This document shows, in pieces, positions 52,911 through 59,538 of a stretch of DNA of 59,538 nt. The first letter of the stretch is position 1. Every line of letters begins with the position of its first letter. Both the position numbers and the translations under genes were made by a program. The stretch lies in assembly GCA_030431255.1 (NCBI GenBank), contig JAUIJL010000036.1:1-59538 (forward strand), written 5' to 3'. The DNA comes from Thermoanaerobaculia bacterium. GTDB taxonomy: Bacteria; Acidobacteriota; Thermoanaerobaculia; Multivoradales; J023. The notes beneath the pieces are model-generated. The model had not been told where the DNA came from. It saw only the letters and a program-made list of their open reading frames with translations, and did not search any database.

Positions 52911-53339
52911 GACGAAAATCCTCCCGGCAGGTCGATGCGGATCGAGGTGGAAAGGGCCTGGTAAGGTTAACAAGATACGAACCACTGCAAAAAGAGGCTG
53001 GTTATCGTTAACGAGCCGTGCCGATGGCACCGTTCTAGAAGCCGGCTACGGAGGTTTTGAAGCGTCCGGCCGACAAACCGACTGGAAGGTCGGCTTGAAC
53101 GATGCTTCTACCGAGCAGTAAACTAAGAGTCTGCTGCCAGTGATGGGTCGGCCGTCGGTCCTCGAGGACCCTGGTCATTTCATGGCTGGGCTGCTGTGTT
53201 TGATGAGTAGCTCTGTGAATAAAGACAATCTGCCGCATCGATCGGCCGTCCGTCGAGCTCGCCGGATGTCGGCTCTCGCACTTGGCCGTGTAGCCACCCG
53301 GCCCAGCGCCTCGATGCTTCTTGGGGGTCCGGGAGCTCC
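52911..53339. other. Divergent intergenic region
   Basis: Between the MscS start (-) and the NarL-type regulator start (+). No protein-like frame, repeat or strong hairpin was seen; it should hold the promoters of both genes. Confidence 0.45.
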
Positions 53340-53966
53340 ATGATCAAGGTTCTGATCGCCGATGACCATATGCTCTTTCGCCAGGGGTTGATGAAGCTCC
53401 TGGAGGAAGAGGGTATGGAGGTGGTCGCGGAGGCCTCGACCGGGCCCGAAACCTTGGAACGCGCCCGGGAGACCGATCCCGATATCGTGCTGCTCGACGT
53501 GTCCATGCCCGGACGAGGCGGATTGGAGACCGTTCAAGCGCTTAAAGACCGGAATCGCCGCCTCGGCATTCTCATGTTGACGGGCCACCCTGAGGATCAC
53601 TACGCTATCCGCTGCCTCAAGGGTGGTGCCGACGGCTACGTCACCAAGGACAACGCGTCCGAGCAATTGATCGCCGCCATCCGCAGAGTGTCCAACGGCG
53701 GTAAATACATCAGCCCCAGCCTCGCCGAGCAGCTCGCCCTAACCCTCCAACACGATTTGGGCGAGGTCCCCCACGAATCCCTCTCGGACCGTGAGTTTCA
53801 GGTGATGCAGCGCATCGCCTCCGGGGAAACGGTTTCGGAGATCGCCGAGGCTCTCTGTTTGTCGGTCAAAACCATCAGCACCTATCGCGCCCGTGTTTTG
53901 CGCAAGCTGAATTTAAAAAACAACGCCGAGATCATGCAGTACGCGATCCGCGAAGAGCTCGTCTGA
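53340..53966 (+). CDS. NarL/FixJ-family response regulator
   Basis: 208 aa. The receiver domain has D8, D9 (VLIADDHMLFRQG), acceptor D53 (IVLLDVSMPGRGG), Thr in ILMLTGHPED and Lys in GYVTKDNA. The LuxR-type DNA-binding domain is LSDREFQVMQRIASGETVSE followed by IAEALCLSVKTISTYRARVL. It is a DNA-binding regulator activated by phosphorylation. No partner kinase is nearby, so it is an orphan in this window. Confidence 0.93.
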   Translation: MIKVLIADDHMLFRQGLMKLLEEEGMEVVAEASTGPETLERARETDPDIVLLDVSMPGRGGLETVQALKDRNRRLGILMLTGHPEDHYAIRCLKGGADGYVTKDNASEQLIAAIRRVSNGGKYISPSLAEQLALTLQHDLGEVPHESLSDREFQVMQRIASGETVSEIAEALCLSVKTISTYRARVLRKLNLKNNAEIMQYAIREELV

Positions 53967-54039
53967 GCTCCGGCTCGGCCGAGGTGTCGGCCGCCGCGGG
54001 ATCTCGCGAGCCGAATCTCGCGCTTTTAAGGACTCTTCC

Positions 54040-55281
54040 ATGGCCAATATCGAACGCCACATCGGTCTTTCCCTCGGGGCTGACCTCGACTGGCCCCTGT
54101 GTTACGAGGAAATCCTCCGTCGCCTCGACCTGCGGATTCCTTGGCAGGGGGACACGATTTCCCTCGGGGTCGAGCGCATTTCCATCGAGCCCTTCGACCT
54201 CCAGCAGCCGTGCAAATACGACGTCCTGCTCGACCGCCTCACCCACTGGTACCACACCAGCCGGGAGTGGATTAAGAAGTCGATTCTGCTCGACGACCTC
54301 TACGTGCTCAACAACCCCTGGACCCTCCAGTCCATGGAGAAGCAGACCACCTATTGCGCCATGATGCGCTTGGGGCTGCCCGTGCCGCGCACTTGGATGG
54401 TGCCACCGAAAGAGTACGAGGGGCACGACGACCTCAAGACCACCTTGAATCGTTACGCCAAGCTCTTCGATTTAGACGACATCGGTGAGCAGCTGGGTTA
54501 TCCCATGTTCATGAAACCCTACGACGGCGGGGCTTGGAAGGGCGTTTCGATGATCAAGGACGCCGAGGCGCTGAAAAAGGCCTACGAGGAAAGCGGCACC
54601 TTCGTCATGCACCTGCAAAAAGCGGTGGACGGCTACGACCTCTTCGTGCGCGCCATCGGCATCGGACCGCAGGTCAATGTGGTTCGCTACGACCCCGCCG
54701 CGCCCCTCCACGATCGCTATAAGGTGGATTTCGATTTCCTCGGCGAGGGCGAGCACGACTATCTGGTGGAGCAAACGCTGACCATCAACAGCTTTTTCAA
54801 TTGGGATTTCAACTCCTGTGAATCCCTGCGCAAAGACGGCGTGTTCTACCCGATCGACTTCGCCAACGCCTGTCCCGACTCCCAGGTCACCTCCTTGCAC
54901 TACCACTTTCCGTGGCTGGTGTCGTCCCTGCTGCGCTGGTCGATCTTCTGCGCGGTCACCGGCCGGCCCATGCGCCAAACCCCGGATTGGCAGCCGTTCT
55001 ACGACATCGCCGCCGACGAGGACAAACCCCTGCGCGAAAAGCTCCGGGGTTATGCGGAGATCGCCAACCAGCGGTTCGAGACCGACAAATTCCGGGAGTT
55101 CTGCGACCAACACCTGGGCCATCTCGACGAGGTGCTGTGGGAGTACTTCGGCTCCGAGCACGCCAAAGCCGCGGTTCGGGCCAAGGTGGAATCCCTCTTC
55201 CCGAAACACGAGCACGAGCAATTCACCGAGCATTTCTGGGGTCTGATCCAATTCTGGCGCAAGACCCAGAAAGAGTCCTGA
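54040..55281 (+). CDS. ATP-grasp family ligase-like protein
   Basis: 413 aa. ATP-grasp order is visible: an N-terminal domain, a helical bridge with SMEKQTTYCAMMRLGLPVPR and TWMVPPKE, the lysine and glycine loop YPMFMKPYDGGAWKGVSMIK, then QKAVDGYDLFVRAIGIGPQV and a metal-site segment NSCESLRKDGVFYPIDFANA. The C-terminal ~130 residues are helical. ATP-grasp enzymes join a carboxylate to an amine or thiol; the product is unknown. N-formylglutamate amidohydrolase-like and QEGLA-type genes elsewhere in the window may share chemistry, but this is inference. Confidence 0.78.
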   Translation: MANIERHIGLSLGADLDWPLCYEEILRRLDLRIPWQGDTISLGVERISIEPFDLQQPCKYDVLLDRLTHWYHTSREWIKKSILLDDLYVLNNPWTLQSMEKQTTYCAMMRLGLPVPRTWMVPPKEYEGHDDLKTTLNRYAKLFDLDDIGEQLGYPMFMKPYDGGAWKGVSMIKDAEALKKAYEESGTFVMHLQKAVDGYDLFVRAIGIGPQVNVVRYDPAAPLHDRYKVDFDFLGEGEHDYLVEQTLTINSFFNWDFNSCESLRKDGVFYPIDFANACPDSQVTSLHYHFPWLVSSLLRWSIFCAVTGRPMRQTPDWQPFYDIAADEDKPLREKLRGYAEIANQRFETDKFREFCDQHLGHLDEVLWEYFGSEHAKAAVRAKVESLFPKHEHEQFTEHFWGLIQFWRKTQKES

Positions 55282-55317
55282 CGGCGCACGGTTAGGCCGA
55301 AGGCGTTGTTGTCCCCA

Positions 55318-55345
55318 GCCCAGGGGTTGCGAAGCTACCCTGGGC
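55318..55345. terminator. Possible terminator between convergent genes
   Basis: An 8-bp stem GCCCAGGG/CCCTGGGC with a 12-base loop between the ATP-grasp stop (55281) and the ornithine cyclodeaminase-family stop (55365). Only weak T tracts follow. Confidence 0.45.
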
Positions 55346-55364
55346 CGGCGTGTTTCATGGGTCT

Positions 55365-56351
55365 TTAAAGCTCGATGACGCGCCCCAAACCCAGACGCGA
55401 CGCCCGCTCCAAAGCCAAGGTGCAGGCCTTGACGTCCTGGACGGCCACGCCCACGGATTTGAAGAAGGTGATGTCTTCGGGCCGGGTGCGTCCCGGTCGC
55501 CTTCCCGCGACCACCTCGCCGAGCTCGATCCACCGATCCACGGAGGTCAGCCCTTCGTCGACGGCGATCATCAGGTCACCGGCCTCGCCCTGGGCGGCTT
55601 GGCGGGAGTCGACGAAAACCTTCGAGCGTTCCACGGTGCTGCCGTCGATTTCGCGCATCACCAGCTTGAAGGTGCCGACCCCGTTGACGTGGGCCCCTGG
55701 TTTGAGGCGGGTGCCGTCGAAGACCGGCACCGGAGAGGTGGTGGCGGTGCAGATCACATCGGCGCCGTCGATCGCCTCGTCGGGGCCTGCGGCGGCCACG
55801 AGGCGGGCTCGCACGCTCGGTCCGACCCGTTCGATGAAGCTCGCCACCGATTCCGGCGCCCGGCTGTAGACACGGATTTCGTCGAAATTTCGCACGCAAT
55901 CGATCGCTCGGATCTGGGCGGCGGCTTGACCGCCGGTGCCGAAGAGGGCGCCGATGCCGGCGTCGGCTCGGGCCAAGAGGTCCGTGGCGGCCCCGGAAGC
56001 CGCACCGGTGCGTAGGGCGGTGACGTAAGTGCCCTCGAGAATCGCTCGGGGCAGGCCGGTTTCCGGATCGAGCATCACCACCAAACCCGGGGTCACGGGC
56101 AGGTGCCGGTCCCGGTTGCCGGGAAAGACCGAAACCATCTTCGCCCCCAGCGCTCCCGGAGCGTAAGCGGATTTGATCAAGGTGGTGCCGCCGGGAGAAT
56201 CGGCTGTTTCCGGCACCGGAATGATCACCGGATGGGGTGAAACCGTGAGTCCGGCGGAGAGGTCCGCGAAGCCTTCCTTCATGGCTTCAATGGCGGCGTC
56301 CATGGGCAAAGCGGCGCGCAAATCGTCGGCGGAAAGGACGGTGAGCTTCAT
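55365..56351 (-). CDS. Ornithine cyclodeaminase/mu-crystallin family reductase (probable delta1-pyrroline-2-carboxylate reductase)
   Basis: 328 aa. Seen: IKSAYAPGALGAKMVSVFPG, the hallmark LVVMLDPETGLPRAILEGTY with LRTGAASGAA, the Rossmann loop GALFGTGGQAAAQIRAI and CTATTSPVPVFDG with HVNGVGTF. Members use NAD(P)H. Its partner gene just upstream (7 bases apart, same strand) encodes a trans-3-hydroxyproline dehydratase-like enzyme whose product, delta1-pyrroline-2-carboxylate, is reduced to L-proline by enzymes of this family (LhpI-type, established in other bacteria). The assignment rests on that pairing. Confidence 0.85.
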   Translation of the reverse strand: MKLTVLSADDLRAALPMDAAIEAMKEGFADLSAGLTVSPHPVIIPVPETADSPGGTTLIKSAYAPGALGAKMVSVFPGNRDRHLPVTPGLVVMLDPETGLPRAILEGTYVTALRTGAASGAATDLLARADAGIGALFGTGGQAAAQIRAIDCVRNFDEIRVYSRAPESVASFIERVGPSVRARLVAAAGPDEAIDGADVICTATTSPVPVFDGTRLKPGAHVNGVGTFKLVMREIDGSTVERSKVFVDSRQAAQGEAGDLMIAVDEGLTSVDRWIELGEVVAGRRPGRTRPEDITFFKSVGVAVQDVKACTLALERASRLGLGRVIEL

Positions 56352-56358
56352 GGGGTCC

Positions 56359-57429
56359 TCAGCGGAGCAAAAAGCCGTGGCGTAGATCGTCGTCGGGGTC
56401 GATCAAAAATTCGTGGCGGCCGGTGATGAAGGCTCGGCCTTGCACCCGGGGCACCACCGCGTCGTAGGGGCCGAAGCGGGTGGTCTCCACCACGCCGGCG
56501 CTGAAAGTGCTGCCGATGATGGATTCAATCACGATGTCCTCGCCCACGGGCAGCTCTCCCCGGGCGTGGTGTAGGGCGACCCGTCCGCTCACCCCCGTGC
56601 CGGTGGGGCAGCGATCGATCTCGCCGTCGGCAAAGACGCAAACGTTGCGGCTGTGTCGATTGTGGCGGTGTCGATTCGAATGCTGGGCCTCGCCGACGAA
56701 GATCACGCCATAGAGAAAGCCGAGGTCCTCCTCAAAGGGATGCTCGATGGCTCGGTCCGCCACGATCGCCGCTTTGATCCTGCCGCCCAGGTCGATCAGC
56801 TCATGGAAGCTTTCCCCGTCCAGGCCGACTCCGAGCTCGGATGCCTGAACATAGGCGTAGAACGCCCCGCCGAAGGCGAGGTCGTAGGTCACCGCGCCGA
56901 GGCCGGGCACGTGGATCTCGGCGTCGAGCTCCACGACGAACGACGGCACGTTGTGGAAGTAGACGCTGGTGACCCTGGCGCCCTTTCTGCACGCATAAGC
57001 GTCGACCCGACCGGCGGGGGTGTCGATGCCCAGGGGCACGACGTCCGTGGACGTGTCCGATGGGGGCTGCGGAGCCTCCACCATGCCGGTTTCCACGGCC
57101 ACGGTGGTGATGGCGATGATGCCGTGCCCGCACATGGTGCTGAAACCCTCGTTGTGCATGAAGAGAATGCCGAAATCGGCCCCCTTCGAGGTCGGTGGGG
57201 TCAGCAGGCAGCCGTACATGTCCGCGTGGCCGCGGGGCTCCCACATCAGCGCGCGGCGCAGGTGGTCGAAGCGTTCCCTAGCGTCCCGTCGGTAGTCGAG
57301 GATCGACGTCCCCTTCAGCTCGGGAAATCCGTCGACCACCACCCTAAACGGCTCGCCCTCCGTATGGGCGTCGATGGCGGTGATCCGTTGATACGTCTCG
57401 GCTCGGGGCCAGGCATCGGCGACGTTCAT
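56359..57429 (-). CDS. Trans-3-hydroxy-L-proline dehydratase (proline racemase family)
   Basis: 356 aa from the ATG at 57429 (GGAG six bases upstream; in-frame ATGs at 57441 and 57501 are poorer). First catalytic residue C100 in STMCGHGIIAI; the second position is Thr276 in DRCPTGTGVSGR instead of the Cys of proline and 4-hydroxyproline epimerases. The Cys/Thr pair defines trans-3-hydroxy-L-proline dehydratases (human L3HYPDH, bacterial LhpH; family knowledge). The product is delta1-pyrroline-2-carboxylate. It is followed by the predicted reductase gene. DRCP in place of DRSP is a small oddity. Confidence 0.9.
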   Translation of the reverse strand: MNVADAWPRAETYQRITAIDAHTEGEPFRVVVDGFPELKGTSILDYRRDARERFDHLRRALMWEPRGHADMYGCLLTPPTSKGADFGILFMHNEGFSTMCGHGIIAITTVAVETGMVEAPQPPSDTSTDVVPLGIDTPAGRVDAYACRKGARVTSVYFHNVPSFVVELDAEIHVPGLGAVTYDLAFGGAFYAYVQASELGVGLDGESFHELIDLGGRIKAAIVADRAIEHPFEEDLGFLYGVIFVGEAQHSNRHRHNRHSRNVCVFADGEIDRCPTGTGVSGRVALHHARGELPVGEDIVIESIIGSTFSAGVVETTRFGPYDAVVPRVQGRAFITGRHEFLIDPDDDLRHGFLLR

Positions 57430-57863
57430 ATTTGCTCCCATCGAGCGGAAAGATAGTCGATTCTTCGGGGGTCTGTCATTGATTTTGTGTCCGATCTTCA
57501 CGTTTTTCGTTCTCGCCGCTATTCTCGGAAGTGAGACGGCGGAATCTCAACCCTGAGAATTCGATCTCGATTTCTGACCGGCTTGGTACGTCTTGACCTC
57601 ATAGATTCAAGGGCTTAGAAGAACCGACCGGCTCTTGTTGAGCTGGAACATAAATTGCATAAGCCTTTGGTAATTGAGCACGTAGCTTTGCCGCGCGGCA
57701 CCATCCCAACCCTTCTCGGATCGAAGTCGGTCTGAGAGGACCCCAAAGAAGTGGTCAGCCACTTCCTGGGGGATCTGTATCCCGAATCATCGATTCTGTG
57801 AGGTCCTGGGTTCCAAAAACCAGGGCCTTTCGGTGTCTAGTGTTTCGGGCTGAGGTTTTTGTC
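57430..57863. other. Intergenic region with a gene-like - strand fragment
   Basis: Holds promoters for the hydroxyproline genes (-) and the second peptidase (+). On the - strand, 57607-57762 is an open frame of 51 codons from a GTG with protein-like composition (for example GWDGAARQSYVLNYQRLMQF), but with no convincing start site. An imperfect 14-bp hairpin (57741-57754 with 57759-57772) overlaps its beginning. Confidence 0.4.
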
Positions 57864-59538
57864 ATGCGACAAACCACGGTTTCTTTTAAGAATGTGTTGA
57901 TGAAGACAGCCTTGAAAAAGACGACGCGGAAGAAGACGACGCGGTGGTGCGCTCAGGCCACCATCGCCCTGGGGCTCTCCGTAGCCTTGACGGCCTCGGC
58001 ATTCGCCGCCCCCCAAGAAAGCCAAGAAGCGATGGATGTGGGTGCGAAAGACCAAGGGGTCTGGATCAGCATCGGCGGCGACGCTTTTCAGAAAATTGCC
58101 AAACGCGCGGATCTGAGCTTCGATAGCTTGCCGCTGAAAGCGGCGGCATCCCGGGCCGACGCGGTGGTCACCCGGGTCAAAGAACGCGATCTCAAGAAAA
58201 TCTCGGGCCTGCTGCACGACGCCTACCATCGGTGCCCAGGCTTCATCGTGCACCGCTCCTACGGCGAGGCTCTGGAGGCCATCGAGGCCGCGGACGCCAA
58301 TCACTCCAAAGCGGCGTTGGTGTCCTACACCATCGACCAACAAGCCCTGGTGCAATCCCTGGAGCCGTTGGTCACCAAGGCCAACATCCTGAGCACCATC
58401 GATCACCTCTCCAACAACTACAACAATCGCTACTACACCCACACGTCCGGCGCCAACGCAGCGGTGTGGATCCGCGATTTGTGGGCGGGTTATGCGGCAG
58501 GGCGCTCCGACGTCACCGTGGAGCTCTACAACCATTCCGGTTATGTCCAAGATTCGGTGATTCTCACCATCCAAGGGGCGACCACCCCCGATGAGGTGGT
58601 GGTGCTCGGCGGTCACCTGGATTCCACCGCCCCTGGCACTACGAATCCCAGCTTCATCGGCCCCGGTGCCGACGACAACGCGTCCGGTATCGCCACCTTG
58701 AGCGAGGTCATTCGGATCCTGCTCTCCGAAGGCTTTGTGCCGGATCGCACGGTGAAATTCATGGGTTACGCGGCCGAGGAAGTCGGCTTGCGGGGCTCCG
58801 GTGATATCGCCGCGGCCCACCAGAGCGCCGGCACCAACGTGGTCGCCGTGCTGCAATTCGACATGACCGCTTTCAACGGCTCGAGCCAAGATTTCGGCCT
58901 GCTGCAGGATTACACCAACTCCGACCTGACTTCCTTCGTCGGCCAGCTGATCGACACCTACCAGCCCAGCCTCTCATGGGCCGGTACCCAATGTGGCTAC
59001 GGTTGCTCCGATCACGCTTCCTGGCACAACCGCGGTTTCCCGGCGGTCATGCCCTTCGAAGCGGTCTTCGGCCAGCACAACAATCAAATCCACACCACCA
59101 ACGACACCATCTCCACCTTCGGCGGAACCGCTGATCACCCCTACAAATTCGCCCGCCTCGGCCTCGCTTTTGCGGTCGAGATCGGCAAAACCACCGGCGG
59201 CGGTGGTGGAGGCGGTGGCGGTGGTGGTGGTGGTGGCGGAGGCGGCGGCGGTGGAGGAGGCGGCGGTGGCCAAGTCGCGACCTACAGCTCTACCTACGGC
59301 GCTCCCCTCTGCGACCAAGCGGCCAACGAATGCGACTCCGGCAGCCTGCTCGATGGTCGTGCAAGCCTCGGCCCAGAGCCGAACCAGCCGAATACGGTCG
59401 ACAGCTGCACGGACGGCGGATCGGGCTCGTACCACAGCGACGAATCCAACGATCGATTGGTGATCCGCACCTTAGACGGCACCAACTTCGAAGCCGGTAA
59501 AACGGTCGAGGTGAGCGCCACGGTCTACGCGTGGAGCA
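57864..59538 (+). CDS. Secreted M28 zinc aminopeptidase with 25-glycine linker (3' end beyond window)
   Basis: At least 558 residues, open at the window end. The N-terminus is unusually basic (MRQTTVSFKNVLMKTALKK) before the signal helix (TASAFAAP). Propeptide and M28 domain follow closely the order of the 302-2506 protein: GGHLDS, GADDNASG, AAEEVGLRGS, QFDM, CSDHASW and QIHTTND. The catalytic part then runs into 25 consecutive glycines (59196-59270, residues 445-469) and a new domain (STYGAPLCDQAANECDSGSL, then EPNQPNTVDSCTDG), which recurs at the C-terminus of secreted bacterial proteases. Paralogue of the first gene with a different tail. Confidence 0.92.
   Translation, partial: MRQTTVSFKNVLMKTALKKTTRKKTTRWCAQATIALGLSVALTASAFAAPQESQEAMDVGAKDQGVWISIGGDAFQKIAKRADLSFDSLPLKAAASRADAVVTRVKERDLKKISGLLHDAYHRCPGFIVHRSYGEALEAIEAADANHSKAALVSYTIDQQALVQSLEPLVTKANILSTIDHLSNNYNNRYYTHTSGANAAVWIRDLWAGYAAGRSDVTVELYNHSGYVQDSVILTIQGATTPDEVVVLGGHLDSTAPGTTNPSFIGPGADDNASGIATLSEVIRILLSEGFVPDRTVKFMGYAAEEVGLRGSGDIAAAHQSAGTNVVAVLQFDMTAFNGSSQDFGLLQDYTNSDLTSFVGQLIDTYQPSLSWAGTQCGYGCSDHASWHNRGFPAVMPFEAVFGQHNNQIHTTNDTISTFGGTADHPYKFARLGLAFAVEIGKTTGGGGGGGGGGGGGGGGGGGGGGGGGQVATYSSTYGAPLCDQAANECDSGSLLDGRASLGPEPNQPNTVDSCTDGGSGSYHSDESNDRLVIRTLDGTNFEAGKTVEVSATVYAWS

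Noticed and set aside
57741-57772. Terminator hairpin upstream of the second peptidase
   Set aside because: The stem has mismatches and no T run, and it overlaps a protein-like frame, so it was not listed as a terminator.

Overview
The window looks like a chromosomal segment of an Acidobacteriota bacterium, probably the Thermoanaerobaculia lineage. The grounds are high GC in the core genes, a VWFA-related Acidobacterial protein (15586-16980), a decayed ADOP-type ABC permease (11815-12600), an exported-protein C-terminal domain common in that phylum (end of 302-2506) and an IFTDGFESGDVAGW tail (18225-19589). No rRNA, tRNA, CRISPR array, prophage or plasmid gene was seen.

Layout. 0.3-4.2 kb: secreted M28 aminopeptidase and small enzymes (ABM monooxygenase, VOC protein, GNAT acetyltransferase). 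4.2-11 kb: accessory patch. A QEGLA/MATCAP-type peptidase gene is split by an intact ISL3 element with an 8-bp target duplication. A decayed second copy of that gene's 3' end lies 1.7 kb downstream, with a membrane protein and a cupin scrap between. Next come a frameshifted GH75-like gene followed by an attC-like site, and a membrane protein. 11-13 kb: small stress proteins and the ADOP remnant. 13-27 kb: SLC13 transporter with RCK_C domains, VWFA protein, FAD amine oxidase, repeat-rich secreted protein, sigma-54 activator, multidomain GH16 laminarinase, DUF2145 pair, receiver protein, DUF3014 protein. 27-32 kb: 14-bp tandem repeat, ABC-F ATPase, glucokinase, FMN alpha-hydroxy-acid oxidase. 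32-38.7 kb: RND efflux pair, TlpA thioredoxin and class D beta-lactamase.

38.6-40 kb holds the most unusual locus: a TPR protein gene flanked on the same strand by two related 19-codon peptide genes, each with a strong ribosome-binding site and each followed by a similar hairpin sequence. They read MKVKTDVLSGAYGGVLPTG and MKTTTSISSGIAGGMVPTG. This resembles a peptide/TPR-receptor arrangement; I do not recognise the peptides.

40-57.5 kb: thymidine kinase, HAD phosphatase, A-type Fe-S carrier facing YgfZ, alpha/beta hydrolase, a 1076-residue protein with an active-looking kinase, a cyclase-like domain, a probable pseudokinase, one TM helix and a TPR-like tail, an N-formylglutamate amidohydrolase-like protein, Tag glycosylase, FG-GAP lipoprotein, MscS channel, NarL-type regulator, ATP-grasp enzyme, and a two-gene trans-3-hydroxy-L-proline catabolic unit. 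From 57.86 kb a second M28 aminopeptidase with a 25-glycine linker runs off the end.

Genes that plausibly work together: protease plus laminarinase (extracellular polymer degradation), RND pump plus TlpA plus OXA-type enzyme (envelope stress and antibiotic tolerance, inferred), A-type carrier plus YgfZ (Fe-S assembly), and hydroxyproline dehydratase plus reductase (a use for peptide-derived hydroxyproline).
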